This document shows positions 25,604 to 35,222 of a stretch of DNA of 64,000 nt, piece by piece. Both the position numbers and the translations under genes were made by a program. How positions within the stretch are numbered: position 1 is the first letter of the stretch; the number at the start of each line of letters is the position of its first letter. This stretch comes from G965232465 sp965276005 (GTDB lineage: Bacteria > Pseudomonadota > Alphaproteobacteria > JAQWUY01): assembly GCA_965276005.1 (NCBI GenBank), contig OZ254962.1, positions 682,001 through 746,000 of the forward strand, read 5' to 3'. The notes under the pieces are model-generated. The model searched no databases. It saw only the letters and a list, made by a program, of their open reading frames with translations, and was not told the origin of the DNA.

Positions 25604-27985
25604 ATGTCGGTTATGTCATATTTAGAAAACGGGCACTATCAGCCCAGCTATGAAGACGCCACCATTGCCCAACAGTGGTTGCAACAGCATGCGGACGGTT
25701 TTGGACACTTTATCGATGGGCAATTTACCAACCACACCCCAGACAAGGCGTTTACCACTGTATGCCCGTGCGATAAAACCGTACTGGCGACCTTGTCGCA
25801 AGGCACCGCCGCAGATGTAAACACAGCGGTACAAGCCGCCCGCAACGCCCACAACACATGGTCGAAACTGCCCCCCCATGCCCGGGCTTTAAAACTGTAC
25901 GCCCTAGCCCGTGCTATACAACGCCACTGCCGATTGCTGGCGGTGGTGGAAAGTCTCGACAACGGCAAACCGATTCGGGAATCTCGGGACATAGATATAC
26001 CCCTAGCCGCCCGTCATTTTTATCACCACGCCGGCTGGGCACAGCTGATGGATACCGCCTTTGCTGAGTATCAATCCATAGGGGTGATCGGGCAAATTAT
26101 CCCGTGGAATTTTCCATTTTTAATGCTGGCGTGGAAAATAGCCCCCGCTTTGGCACTGGGCAATACGGTAGTATTAAAACCCGCAGAGTCCACCCCCCTT
26201 ACCGCTTTGCTATTTGCCCAATTTGTGCAATCGGCGGGGATTCCCGATGGGGTGATAAACATTGTCACCGGCGACGGACAAACGGGCGAATACATCGCCA
26301 CACACCCGCATGTAGACAAAATCGCCTTTACCGGATCCACAGCAGTAGGACAGCACTTACGCAAAATCACCGCTGGTAGCGGTAAACAGCTGACCCTTGA
26401 ACTGGGGGGAAAGTCGCCATTTATCGTCTGTGAGGACTGTGATATAGACGCCGCTGTCGAGGGGGTGGTCAACTCGATTTGGTTTAATCAAGGGCAAGTG
26501 TGTTGTGCCGGGTCTCGGCTTATCGTACAGGACAGCATCACCGACTCGTTTCACGCAAAACTACACCACCGCATGCAAACCCTGCGGTTGGGACACGCCT
26601 TAGATAAAACCATCGACATGGGGGCTATTATCAGCGAAACGCAACTGCAGCACATTACCCGTATGGTTACCGCCGGCGTACAGGACGGGGGCACATTGTT
26701 ACAACCCGATACCCCCGTGCCAGACACAGGGTTTTATTATCCACCGACAATTTTACAACATATACCGGTTACCGCCCCGACCGCCACAGAAGAAATCTTC
26801 GGTCCCGTTGCCGTGTCGACGACCTTTCGCACCTTCGATGAGGCGATTGCCCTTGCCAACCATTCGAAATACGGGTTGTCCGCCAGTGTTTGGAGTGAAT
26901 CCGTAAACCTTAGCTTAGAAATAGCATCCGCCCTACAAGCGGGTGTGGTATGGGTAAATGGGGCAAATATGCTCGATGCGGGTGTCGGCTTTGGCGGGCG
27001 TAAACACAGTGGATACGGACGAGAAGGCGGACGGGAAGGATGCTATGCGTACCTGCAACACAGATCCCTATACAGCGGCAAAAACCGCCCCGCACGCAAG
27101 CCCGCACCTGCCACAAAAACCGTGCACACACACACAGAAACATATGTCGACAGAACCCTAAAATTGTTTATCGGCGGCAAACAAACCCGCCCCGATGGAC
27201 AGTACTCGACCCCCGTTTTGGGACATAAAGGTATGGTACTTGCGGAAGTGCCCGTAGGCAACCGCAAAGACATTCGAAACGCTGTACAATCCGCCCGATC
27301 GAATACCCAATGGGCAAAAACCACCGCCCACCATCGAGCCCAAATTTTATACTATATGGGGGAAAATGTAGCGGCTCGAAAAACAGAATTTACCAACCGT
27401 ATACAGGCAATGACCGGCACAACAACCCGACAAGCCACCTCAGAAGTAGACACCGCTATTGCCCGTTTGTTTGCCTATGCGGCATATGCAGATACCTACG
27501 AAGGCGATATACACCGCCCGCCGATGCGGGGATTGGCACTGGCGATACCCGAAGCCATCGGCGTTGCCGGGGTGATATGTCCGCCTGAATGTCCACTACT
27601 GGGCTTTATCAGCACCATCGCCCCGCTTATCAGTATGGGCAATACAGTCGTTGTGGTACCGTCCGAACCCTACCCCTTGTCGGCACTGGATTTTTGTTCT
27701 ATACTGGAAACCTCAGATGTGCCCGCCGGGGTGGTCAATATTGTAACCGGCAATCCACAACAGCTTATTGCCCCTATGGCGACACACCACGACATAGATA
27801 TACTGTGGACATTTGGCGATACACAGCTATCGCACACCGCCGAACAGCTATCAGCAGACAGTTTAAAACGCACTTTTGTCGATTATGGCACCGCCTTTGA
27901 TTGGTACAGTACGGACTGTCAAGGGGCATACTTCCTAAGGCACAGCACAGATGTAAAAAATATTTGGGTGCCTTATGGAGAATAA
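25604..27985 (+). CDS. Aldehyde dehydrogenase with a second, degenerate ALDH domain
   Basis: A 793-residue protein from ATG 25604 (AAAGGGGACACC ribosome site); an open frame continues upstream inside deoC but is spurious. The first ALDH domain (residues about 1-490) is complete: cofactor site IIPWNFPFLM, FTGSTAVGQ, general base Glu in LELGGKSPF and nucleophile Cys in GQVCCAGSR (near residue 300). After a Pro/Thr/His-rich linker, a second ALDH-like half (about 510-793: RTLKLFIGGKQTRPDGQY, VICPPECPLLGF, SMGNTVVVVPSEPYPLSA, VVNIVTG) lacks both the Glu and the Cys region. This long form is known next to deoC in Alphaproteobacteria. It probably oxidises the acetaldehyde released by DeoC. Confidence 0.9.
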   Translation: MSVMSYLENGHYQPSYEDATIAQQWLQQHADGFGHFIDGQFTNHTPDKAFTTVCPCDKTVLATLSQGTAADVNTAVQAARNAHNTWSKLPPHARALKLYALARAIQRHCRLLAVVESLDNGKPIRESRDIDIPLAARHFYHHAGWAQLMDTAFAEYQSIGVIGQIIPWNFPFLMLAWKIAPALALGNTVVLKPAESTPLTALLFAQFVQSAGIPDGVINIVTGDGQTGEYIATHPHVDKIAFTGSTAVGQHLRKITAGSGKQLTLELGGKSPFIVCEDCDIDAAVEGVVNSIWFNQGQVCCAGSRLIVQDSITDSFHAKLHHRMQTLRLGHALDKTIDMGAIISETQLQHITRMVTAGVQDGGTLLQPDTPVPDTGFYYPPTILQHIPVTAPTATEEIFGPVAVSTTFRTFDEAIALANHSKYGLSASVWSESVNLSLEIASALQAGVVWVNGANMLDAGVGFGGRKHSGYGREGGREGCYAYLQHRSLYSGKNRPARKPAPATKTVHTHTETYVDRTLKLFIGGKQTRPDGQYSTPVLGHKGMVLAEVPVGNRKDIRNAVQSARSNTQWAKTTAHHRAQILYYMGENVAARKTEFTNRIQAMTGTTTRQATSEVDTAIARLFAYAAYADTYEGDIHRPPMRGLALAIPEAIGVAGVICPPECPLLGFISTIAPLISMGNTVVVVPSEPYPLSALDFCSILETSDVPAGVVNIVTGNPQQLIAPMATHHDIDILWTFGDTQLSHTAEQLSADSLKRTFVDYGTAFDWYSTDCQGAYFLRHSTDVKNIWVPYGE

Positions 27986-28011
27986 AATATAAGAGAAAAA
28001 AAGGAAAAATT

Positions 28012-28950
28012 ATGCACGACACATACGATATTACTATACTAGGCATTTATGTAGCCGACACCGCTTATAAAGCCGCACGGTTGCCGAAAATAGGCGAAAC
28101 TTTGATGGGATCTGGGTTTGGTTTAGGTCCCGGCGGCAAGGGGTCTAATCAAGCGGTTGCCTGTGCTCAGGCGGGGGCAAACACCGCTTTTATCAGTAAA
28201 ATCGGCAACGATCCGTTCGGCAAAATGGCACTCGACATGTACGCCAAAAGCGGCGTACAGCCGTTGCTGGAAGTATCGGACGCCCTACCAACGGGGGCGG
28301 CGTTTATTTTTGTCGACGACAGCACAGGGGACAATGCGATTATCGTCTGTCCAGAGGTGGCAAACACCCTCGATAAACCGTTTGTCGACCGCCAAAAACA
28401 GGTCATTGAGAATGCCAAAATATTTATAACCCAATTGGAACAGCCCGCCGATGTGGCACTGCACGCATTGCACATAGCCAAATCCGCCGGGGTTCGTACC
28501 CTGTTTAATCCCGCCCCTATGGTCGATTTCGACGATGCGGTGTACGAGCTATGTGATTATATCATTCCCAACGAAACCGAAACGGAGGCTTTGGTCGGGT
28601 TCCCCATCACCAATGCGAATGACGCCGAAAAGGGGGCGAAAATACTACACGCCCGGGGGGTAAAAAATGTGCTGATTACGCTGGGGGAAAACGGGGTCTT
28701 CGTTTATAACGACACCCTCAATACACATATTGCCGCTATTGCCACCACTGTTGTCGACACCACCGGGGCGGGCGATGCGTTTATTGGCGGCTTTGCCACC
28801 GCTTTAGCGGCGGGGCGGGAGACTATAGCGGCAGTACAATTTGGCTGTGCTACCGCTAGCCTTGCCGTATCACGGGTCGGCACCGCCGCCGCTATGCCGT
28901 CTCGACAAGAAATAGATGTGTTGCTACAACGGACATATCCCCATGTGTAA
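28012..28950 (+). CDS. rbsK: Ribokinase-family sugar kinase
   Basis: A 312-residue PfkB-family kinase. Substrate and ATP motifs are GPGGKGSNQAVACAQAG near residue 41, the catalytic DTTGAGDAFIGGF near residue 247, and IIPNETETEALVG. The sequence matches ribokinases best. In this operon the natural substrate may be 2-deoxyribose (deoxyribokinase), which would feed deoC; this is inference. The start at 28012 has an AAAGGAAAAATT ribosome site; the frame is open upstream to 27901, overlapping the aldehyde dehydrogenase. Confidence 0.9.
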   Translation: MHDTYDITILGIYVADTAYKAARLPKIGETLMGSGFGLGPGGKGSNQAVACAQAGANTAFISKIGNDPFGKMALDMYAKSGVQPLLEVSDALPTGAAFIFVDDSTGDNAIIVCPEVANTLDKPFVDRQKQVIENAKIFITQLEQPADVALHALHIAKSAGVRTLFNPAPMVDFDDAVYELCDYIIPNETETEALVGFPITNANDAEKGAKILHARGVKNVLITLGENGVFVYNDTLNTHIAAIATTVVDTTGAGDAFIGGFATALAAGRETIAAVQFGCATASLAVSRVGTAAAMPSRQEIDVLLQRTYPHV

Positions 28951-29926
28951 TACAAGTACGACTCAACAAAACCCCCCGTGTTGCCCGTCAAAACATACCC
29001 CGCATGTAAATACCCACACCGCCCCGTTTAGCAGTGGCAAAACCGTACCTTATATCAAAGATTTTGACCCACAGTTGCGGGCATTTACCAAAATCAAAAT
29101 CAGCGGCGGGCGGGCATTATTGGGAACAAAAAAACCGCTTATTGCCGATGACGGGGAATCGCCGTTAAGACGCAAGACAATCGACTCGTTTTACATAGGC
29201 GAAACGGCGGTCACCAATGCCCAATTTGCCGCTTTTGTCACCGATACAGGATATGTGACGGAAACGGAAAAATTTGGCTGGTCGTTTGTATTTCACAGCC
29301 ATGTACCTACGACTCTCAAACACACCCCTGAAGTTGTCGGCTTGCCGTGGTGGCGGCGAGTGGACGGGGCGAACTGGTACGATGTACTGGGTGCCGACAG
29401 CCACGATGCCCACTGGCACGCCGATCATCCTGTGGTGCATGTGACTTGGAACGATGCCCGGGCGTTTGCCACATGGGCGGGGGGGCGGTTGCCGACAGAG
29501 ATCGAATGGGAACACGCCGCCCGGGGCGGCAGCGGCGATAGTCCCTATTATTGGGGGGAGGCAGAGCCCAATGATACGGACTTTTTCCCCTGTAATATTT
29601 GGCAAGGACAGTTTCCCCATCTCAACCTCAGCAAAGACGGGTACGACCGCACCGCCCCCGCAAAATCTTTTGCCCCCAATGGGTACGGGCTGTATAATGT
29701 ACTGGGCAATGTATGGGAATGGACAGCAGACGACTACCATGTGGCATCGTTAAAAAAATCGGTCAAGCAACGGTTAAAAAACATGCAGGGCTATAAAATA
29801 TCCAAAGGCGGTTCGTTCCTGTGCCACGCCTCGTATTGCCACCGATACCGCACCGCCGCCCGATCTGGCACTTCCCCCGACACCTCGACACCCCATCAAG
29901 GGTTTCGCATGGTATGGGATATATAA
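28943..29926 (+). CDS. Formylglycine-generating enzyme (SUMF1/FGE)
   Basis: Oxidises a cysteine in sulfatases to C-alpha-formylglycine with oxygen and copper. 327 residues. The catalytic pair is present: GGSFLCHASYCHRYRTAARS, with Cys294 and Cys299, the C-x4-C spacing of authentic FGEs. Other family segments are FYIGETAVTNAQFAAFVTDTGYVTE, VVHVTWNDARAFATWAGGRLPTEIEWEHAARGG, FPCNIWQGQFP and NGYGLYNVLGNVWEWTAD. The N-terminus has a CCPS motif, as in many FGEs. The start overlaps the rbsK stop by 8 bases. No sulfatase is in the window, so its client is encoded elsewhere or is not a classical sulfatase. Confidence 0.93.
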   Translation: MCNTSTTQQNPPCCPSKHTPHVNTHTAPFSSGKTVPYIKDFDPQLRAFTKIKISGGRALLGTKKPLIADDGESPLRRKTIDSFYIGETAVTNAQFAAFVTDTGYVTETEKFGWSFVFHSHVPTTLKHTPEVVGLPWWRRVDGANWYDVLGADSHDAHWHADHPVVHVTWNDARAFATWAGGRLPTEIEWEHAARGGSGDSPYYWGEAEPNDTDFFPCNIWQGQFPHLNLSKDGYDRTAPAKSFAPNGYGLYNVLGNVWEWTADDYHVASLKKSVKQRLKNMQGYKISKGGSFLCHASYCHRYRTAARSGTSPDTSTPHQGFRMVWDI

Positions 29927-29937
29927 CCCATACACCT

Positions 29938-31413
29938 TTACTTGTTGCGTAAACCACGCAACGCCAGCACAACAGTAACAATAGTTACAAACGCCAACAC
30001 CGCACTAATGGGGCGGGTAAAGAAAGGCTCGATACTGCCATCAGACAACACCAATCCCCGCCTTAAACTTTTGTCGAGAATAGCCCCCAAAACCAAGCCT
30101 AATACCAACGGTGCCATCGGAAAATGCATCTTTTTAAGGAAAAACCCAACCACCCCAAACACCAGCATCACCAACACATCAAATTCCCGCCCTGCAATGG
30201 CATACGCCCCGATTACGCACAAGACAAAAATAATCGGCAACAACACCGCCCGCCGTACCCGTAATATGGTCAGTAGCGGTGTGGTTAAGCCAACCCCCAA
30301 CACAGCAATAGCAATGGCAGAAAAAGTAAGCGTTGCCACCATGCCATATACGAGATCGGCGTTTTGTATCATAATCAATGGTCCCGGCTGGATACCGTGA
30401 ATAATAATTGCCGCTAACAGCACCGCCGAAGGGGCAGAGCCGGGAATTGCCAAAGTTAAAACTGGAATAATCGCCCCCGGTACAGCGGCAGAATTCCCCG
30501 TTTCAGCGGCGATTAAACCCCGTTTAGAGCCGTTGCCAAATTTTTGTTTACAGTTGCTAAACCGGCGGGCAAGAGAATACGACACCCACGCCCCAATATC
30601 TTCGCCCACGCCGGGAATTAAGCCCATTATCGTACCCACAATCCCCGATCGCACAATGGTCGGACAGTATGTTAGCAACTGTTTCCCAGACGGCAAAAGT
30701 TTACCGCTGTTTTTACTGGGTGTTACGGGATTTATGTGGGTTATAGACGCTAAAATTTCCACAAACCCAAACGCCCCCACCATAGCGGGAATAAGACCAA
30801 TACCACCGGTTAACGGTCGATAGCCAAAATCAAATCGGGAATAGGAAAAAATCTGCTCCTGTCCAATCATGGCAACCCATAACCCCAACAATCCGGCTAT
30901 CCAGCCTTTTACGGGGTCGCTGGTGGCGGTTAACCGCCCAGAAATAATCACCCCGAACAACGCCAACCAAAAAAATTCATACGATCCAAATTCCAGTGCA
31001 TAATCGCTAAGTATGGGTGCCATAATCAACAGCAAAAATATACCTATTAATGTGCCAAACATCGATCCTATGGTGGCAATACCCAACGCCTCTTTGGCAC
31101 CGTCAGATCGAGCAAGAGCGTACCCGTCAAGAGTGGTTGCCGCACTGGCGGGGGTGCCGGGCATGTTAAGCAAAATCGCCGTGCGGCTGCCCCCATAAAT
31201 AGACCCCACATACATCGATAACAACGCCGCTATAGCCACCGCACTATCCATTTGAAAGGTCAGCGTGGTCAATAACGCCAGCCCCATAGTAGCGGTTAAT
31301 CCGGGCATCATCCCAACAATAATACCCAACAGAGTCGCCCCAAATACAATCGCCACACTCGACGGCAAAGATGCCGTATAAAAAGCCTGATAAATAGCCG
31401 CTATGTCTATCAT
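29938..31413 (-). CDS. tctA: Tripartite tricarboxylate transporter, large permease
   Basis: A 491-residue, roughly 12-helix membrane protein of the TctA family. Landmarks include GIIVGMMPGLTATMGLALLTTLTF, YGGSRTAILLNMPGTPASAATTLDGYALAR, IGLIPAMVGAFGFVEIL, MGLIPGVGEDIGAWVSYSLARRFSN and LTLAIPGSAPSAVLLAAIIIHGIQPGP. I chose ATG 31413 (AAAGGGGG site 5 bases upstream, 11 bases after the tctB stop); the frame is open to 31530 inside tctB. With TctB and TctC it imports an organic acid. The neighbouring genes point to a sugar acid. Confidence 0.95.
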   Translation of the reverse strand: MIDIAAIYQAFYTASLPSSVAIVFGATLLGIIVGMMPGLTATMGLALLTTLTFQMDSAVAIAALLSMYVGSIYGGSRTAILLNMPGTPASAATTLDGYALARSDGAKEALGIATIGSMFGTLIGIFLLLIMAPILSDYALEFGSYEFFWLALFGVIISGRLTATSDPVKGWIAGLLGLWVAMIGQEQIFSYSRFDFGYRPLTGGIGLIPAMVGAFGFVEILASITHINPVTPSKNSGKLLPSGKQLLTYCPTIVRSGIVGTIMGLIPGVGEDIGAWVSYSLARRFSNCKQKFGNGSKRGLIAAETGNSAAVPGAIIPVLTLAIPGSAPSAVLLAAIIIHGIQPGPLIMIQNADLVYGMVATLTFSAIAIAVLGVGLTTPLLTILRVRRAVLLPIIFVLCVIGAYAIAGREFDVLVMLVFGVVGFFLKKMHFPMAPLVLGLVLGAILDKSLRRGLVLSDGSIEPFFTRPISAVLAFVTIVTVVLALRGLRNK

Positions 31414-31424
31414 GTTATCCCCCT

Positions 31425-31955
31425 TTATGGCAATGGCACCAAAAACACTGTTTCGAACAACAGGTAAATACCCGCTGTCGCCATCACCGCTAAGACCAGC
31501 GATTTTATTATCGCCACCTGCAAGGGGCATTTTTTAAGGGTTTCAGGGGGTAAAAAGCAAGTAAAAACCATAAAAAATGCAAAAATAAACCCCGCCGTTG
31601 CCCAGATAAAATCGACTCTGCCAAACAACACCCCGCCGTACAGCAAGGTTAGTACCAACGCCGATAAAAACCGCTTTAGTTGGCGGGGACTGGCACATAT
31701 AGCTTCAAAATATCCGGTTTCCGTATGGGGGGGTGTGCCTCGTTGTACATCTTGTATATGAAGTTTTCGCACCGCCAGTATCCCCCCACATACAGCAAGA
31801 CAAAAACCGATGACCATCGGGGTTAAGCCCACGAATTCCCACGGCGATGCATTCAAATTTTCAAATCTAGGCATCCGCCACGCCCCTATCATAATGCTCC
31901 CGCCTAAGACAACGACAATGCCCCCCATAATACGGTCTATTTTTTGATTTTTCAT
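31425..31955 (-). CDS. tctB: Tripartite tricarboxylate transporter, small permease
   Basis: A 176-residue protein with four hydrophobic helices. The N-terminal helix GGIVVVLGGSIMIGAWRMPRFE and the paired C-terminal helices (LTLLYGGVLFGRVDFIWATAGFIFAFFMVFTCFL...) match the small TctB subunit. Sequence conservation in this family is low, so the position between tctC and tctA is the main support. Confidence 0.85.
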   Translation of the reverse strand: MKNQKIDRIMGGIVVVLGGSIMIGAWRMPRFENLNASPWEFVGLTPMVIGFCLAVCGGILAVRKLHIQDVQRGTPPHTETGYFEAICASPRQLKRFLSALVLTLLYGGVLFGRVDFIWATAGFIFAFFMVFTCFLPPETLKKCPLQVAIIKSLVLAVMATAGIYLLFETVFLVPLP

Positions 31956-31992
31956 ATGTTTTTCCTTTTATATCCACCTTAGGATTATACTA

Positions 31993-32988
31993 TTATGGTC
32001 TTGGAATGCCTACCGTATCTGGACTTACCTGAGAGCGACCGCTGTCGTGTAACAACCACGCATTTATTTGGATCGACGGCCATACTTTGGCTTGTGCCTG
32101 TGCACCAGAATATACGGTCATAATAGATCCCCGTCCCACTGTATACTCGGCTAATGCCCGTGATGTACTGATTTTTTGTTGCCAAATTTTATTCAGCATG
32201 TCGATCACTTGTGCAGGCACATTTTTAGGCACGAACACACCAAAATAAATCGGGGCGGTCACCAAGTCCGGTAACGCTTGGTTAATAGATGGGATAGTGC
32301 CTATGCCGGGCACATCTGCATCCGCATCAGATAAAACGGCAATCGCCCGCAACTTGCCCGCCCGCAACATATCGACTTGCTCAGAAATCAGCTGGGTTGT
32401 GGCATCGGTTTCACCGGATACAGTGGACAAAACCGCCTGTGCCCCCCCATCATATCCAGCATGCGTATACGATCCACCAACCTCAGACGCCACACTTTCG
32501 ATAGCGGAGTGTCCCGCAGAATTGACCCCAGAAGTCCCCACTTTTACCGATCCTTTTTGCAACGCTACAATAAAGTCATCGATATTTTTAATCGGCGAAT
32601 TTTTAGACACAGAAATCACACTTACCAATGCGGAGTTTAAATATAAATGCCAATCTTTGATAGAAGTATCCATTTTACCCGTTACCGCATAAGTCCCCAA
32701 GTCTTTTGCTGCACCCGCCGTCCAAGTGTATCCGTCGTGGGGGGCATCCCATGCGGTCTTTGACCCCACAGACCCAGAAGCCCCCGGCTGATTGACCACA
32801 ATCACATTTTGCCCTAGTGCCTTGTGCATCTCTGATGCAATCACCCGGGTGACTTGATCGGTGGCACCGCCCGCACCCCATGGTACAATAATGCGGATGG
32901 TTTTTTCTGGCCACGCCGCTATAGCGGTTGTTGTTCCCCCCAATAGGGCAACCGCCCCAATCATTACAGATAATAGTATTTTTTTCAT
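31993..32988 (-). CDS. tctC: Tripartite tricarboxylate transporter, substrate-binding protein
   Basis: A 331-residue periplasmic protein. The signal peptide MKKILLSVMIGAVALLGGTTTAIA precedes AWPEKTIRIIVPWGAGGATDQVTRVIA, the Bug/TctC-type N-terminus, and NVIVVNQPGASGSVG, the ligand loop. An AGGGAG ribosome site precedes the ATG. Bug proteins hold carboxylates by two water bridges in the IIVPWGAGG loop. It lies 32 bases after the second dehydrogenase gene, so transport and metabolism are in one transcript. Confidence 0.92.
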   Translation of the reverse strand: MKKILLSVMIGAVALLGGTTTAIAAWPEKTIRIIVPWGAGGATDQVTRVIASEMHKALGQNVIVVNQPGASGSVGSKTAWDAPHDGYTWTAGAAKDLGTYAVTGKMDTSIKDWHLYLNSALVSVISVSKNSPIKNIDDFIVALQKGSVKVGTSGVNSAGHSAIESVASEVGGSYTHAGYDGGAQAVLSTVSGETDATTQLISEQVDMLRAGKLRAIAVLSDADADVPGIGTIPSINQALPDLVTAPIYFGVFVPKNVPAQVIDMLNKIWQQKISTSRALAEYTVGRGSIMTVYSGAQAQAKVWPSIQINAWLLHDSGRSQVSPDTVGIPRP

Positions 32989-33020
32989 AATAATTTCTCC
33001 CTAAAAGTTAAAAAATGCTG

Positions 33021-34046
33021 TTATGTGTTTAATAATCCTCGTTTTTCCGCTCGTTGCTGGGCATCGATTGCCAACGCCATCACCCGCAAGGTATGGGCGT
33101 GTGTACATGCCGTTTCTGTACGGTTACATATATCGTTTGCCAGCCTTTGAAAATACGGTGTGCCTGCATTCGATGCGTCAAAGCGGGTGCATTCGGTGTT
33201 ATTGACCAAAAACACATGATCCGTACCGTCTTGTCCGTTAATGTCCATATATTTTCGTATTTCTATGTACCCTTCTGTGCCGAGTATAATCACCCGTCCA
33301 TCGCCCCAATTAGGGGCGGCATCGGGGGTGTACCAATCCAATCGCACATACCCTTGTACATCGCCACTGGTAAAGTGCATTTCGCCAAAGTCTTGAAATT
33401 CAGGATATTCGGGCGTATTAAAATTGCCGACCGATGCACGGGTTATGTGCATATCGTCCACATTGGCAAAATGTAAAAACTGGTCGATCTGATGGGTGCC
33501 AATATCCCCTAAAATCCCCCCGTATTGTTGCGGCTGCCAAAACCAGTCGGGACGGGTTGGTGCATTTAAACGGTGGGGGGCTATACTGAGAATATGCACC
33601 ACTTTACCAATGCGATTTTGGCACAGCAAATCATCGACCAAAGTTACCGCTGGGACTTCGAACCGTTCAGAAAAATTGACACTCCAAATACGGTGGGTTT
33701 TTGTAAGGGTTGCCCGAATATCGTGTAATTCCTTTATCGTTAGACACCCCGGTTTGTCCAGCATCACATCTTTACCGTGCTGCATTGCCGAAATAGATAA
33801 TTTTGCCCGCATACTAGGGGGCGATGCAATCAAAACCAAATCAATAGCGTCATTTTGTAAAATATCCCGTATATTTTCACAGCGATTCACTTGAGAAAAG
33901 CGTTTTTTAAACCCCGCCATAGTCACCGGCGTGCCTTCGGTCCAATATGCTGAGAACACACCGCCCGCATTTATCATGCCCTGTGCCATACCGTAAATAT
34001 GGCGGTGATCGATTCCCAGTGCGGCAAATTTTAAAGGTTTCCGCAT
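33021..34046 (-). CDS. Gfo/Idh/MocA-family dehydrogenase 2
   Basis: A 341-residue NAD(P)-dependent oxidoreductase. It has an N-terminal Rossmann domain (ALGIDHRHIYGMAQGM, a looser glycine motif than usual), the catalytic lysine segment MLDKPGCLTIKEL and a C-terminal substrate domain with GDIGTHQIDQFLHFANV (the Asp-x-x-x-His-like active-site pattern). The family oxidises or epimerises sugars, sugar acids and inositols. It overlaps the upstream paralogue by one base (TAATG), implying translational coupling. Confidence 0.87.
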   Translation of the reverse strand: MRKPLKFAALGIDHRHIYGMAQGMINAGGVFSAYWTEGTPVTMAGFKKRFSQVNRCENIRDILQNDAIDLVLIASPPSMRAKLSISAMQHGKDVMLDKPGCLTIKELHDIRATLTKTHRIWSVNFSERFEVPAVTLVDDLLCQNRIGKVVHILSIAPHRLNAPTRPDWFWQPQQYGGILGDIGTHQIDQFLHFANVDDMHITRASVGNFNTPEYPEFQDFGEMHFTSGDVQGYVRLDWYTPDAAPNWGDGRVIILGTEGYIEIRKYMDINGQDGTDHVFLVNNTECTRFDASNAGTPYFQRLANDICNRTETACTHAHTLRVMALAIDAQQRAEKRGLLNT

Positions 34047-35089
34047 TATATATCCCCCACTGTTACCGCTTTGCCGCTGGCGGCAGATTTTTGTATAGCA
34101 TCCAATAGCTGATGCACTTGCAATGCTGCCCGCCCGGTGATTTTGGGGGCGGTGTTGGTGCGGATGCTATGGACAAAATCAGCAATCACATGCCGGTGCC
34201 AATCACATGGAAAATCCATAGGATCCGCCCCACCGCCTGTGCCGGTAACTTCGCCAATAGTTTCTGTAATACCATCGTGTGTATGTATGACCAATTCCCC
34301 CGCCCGCAGCTGTGCCGATCCGTTTTCAGCGTCTATTTGTATCACTTCCGCCCCGCCGGGATAGGCAGCAGTGGTGGCAACAACAGACCCCAACGCCCCA
34401 CTTTCAAATACAAGCCCTACGGTGGCAAAGTCCTCTGTTTCCATACGATGCAGGACGGTTGTCCCCGTCATAGCACATACGGTTTTTACTTTGCCCGTTA
34501 AAGACAACATGACATCCAGTACATGGATGGCTTGGGTGATTAACACCCCGCCCCCATCGACCGCATATGTGCCCCGTCCCTCCGCATCGTAGTACGATTG
34601 CTCACGCCACCACGGGATGTTCACCCGTACCAGACCGATAGCCCCCAATCGCCCGCTGTGTATCAGGTCGGACATGGCGATGGCACCTCGACGAAAACGG
34701 TGTTGCAACACCATGCCAAGCGATATGTTATTGTCCTCGCACAAAGCGACAATGTGACGGGCATTGGCAAGGGTTCGCTCGACCGGCTTTTCCATCAAAA
34801 TATGTTTGCCCGCCGATGCCAAAACCCGCACCAAGTGCAAACGGGCATTAGGGGGGGTGATAAGTATAACCCCGTCGACAATCGGATCATCGGCGATCTG
34901 TTGCACGCTGTCGTATGTGGACAGTCCCCATTGCTTTGCCACTTTGCGTTTGCGGTCTGTGTTGCGGGTATATATACCGCTAATGGCAATGTGGGTATCT
35001 GTGGCACTCAGCTGTCGCAACGCCGCCAGATGGGGCTTAGACGCCATTCCCAACCCAACAATCGCCAAAGAAATAGGTTTGTGTTGCAT
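34046..35089 (-). CDS. Gfo/Idh/MocA-family dehydrogenase 1
   Basis: A 347-residue oxidoreductase. The dinucleotide site is LAIVGLGMASKPHLAAL (residues 8-24), the catalytic Lys is in LMEKPVERTLANA and the C-terminal domain contains AVDGGGVLITQAIHVLDVMLSLTG (catalytic His). It is the first gene of the minus-strand half of the sugar-acid island (two dehydrogenases, tctC, tctB, tctA). A palindrome related to the regulator's operator lies 22 bases upstream. Confidence 0.88.
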   Translation of the reverse strand: MQHKPISLAIVGLGMASKPHLAALRQLSATDTHIAISGIYTRNTDRKRKVAKQWGLSTYDSVQQIADDPIVDGVILITPPNARLHLVRVLASAGKHILMEKPVERTLANARHIVALCEDNNISLGMVLQHRFRRGAIAMSDLIHSGRLGAIGLVRVNIPWWREQSYYDAEGRGTYAVDGGGVLITQAIHVLDVMLSLTGKVKTVCAMTGTTVLHRMETEDFATVGLVFESGALGSVVATTAAYPGGAEVIQIDAENGSAQLRAGELVIHTHDGITETIGEVTGTGGGADPMDFPCDWHRHVIADFVHSIRTNTAPKITGRAALQVHQLLDAIQKSAASGKAVTVGDI

Positions 35090-35110
35090 AGTCTCTTAAA
35101 ATTTGTTTTA

Positions 35111-35125
35111 ATTTGTATTGTAAAT
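35111..35125. promoter_or_regulatory. Operator-like palindrome, site A
   Basis: ATTTGTATTGTAAAT, a partial palindrome (ATTT-N7-AAAT) of the same form as the perfect site C at 36032. It lies 22-36 bases upstream of the minus-strand dehydrogenase operon, a position suited to repression. Confidence 0.5.
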
Positions 35126-35222
35126 TTTGCCCATAATATGCTATTGTTCCAAAAGGTAAGCATATGTATGCCACAAGTGAAGTGTACGCACAAAAATATA
35201 ATTTGTCAACATAAATATGTAT

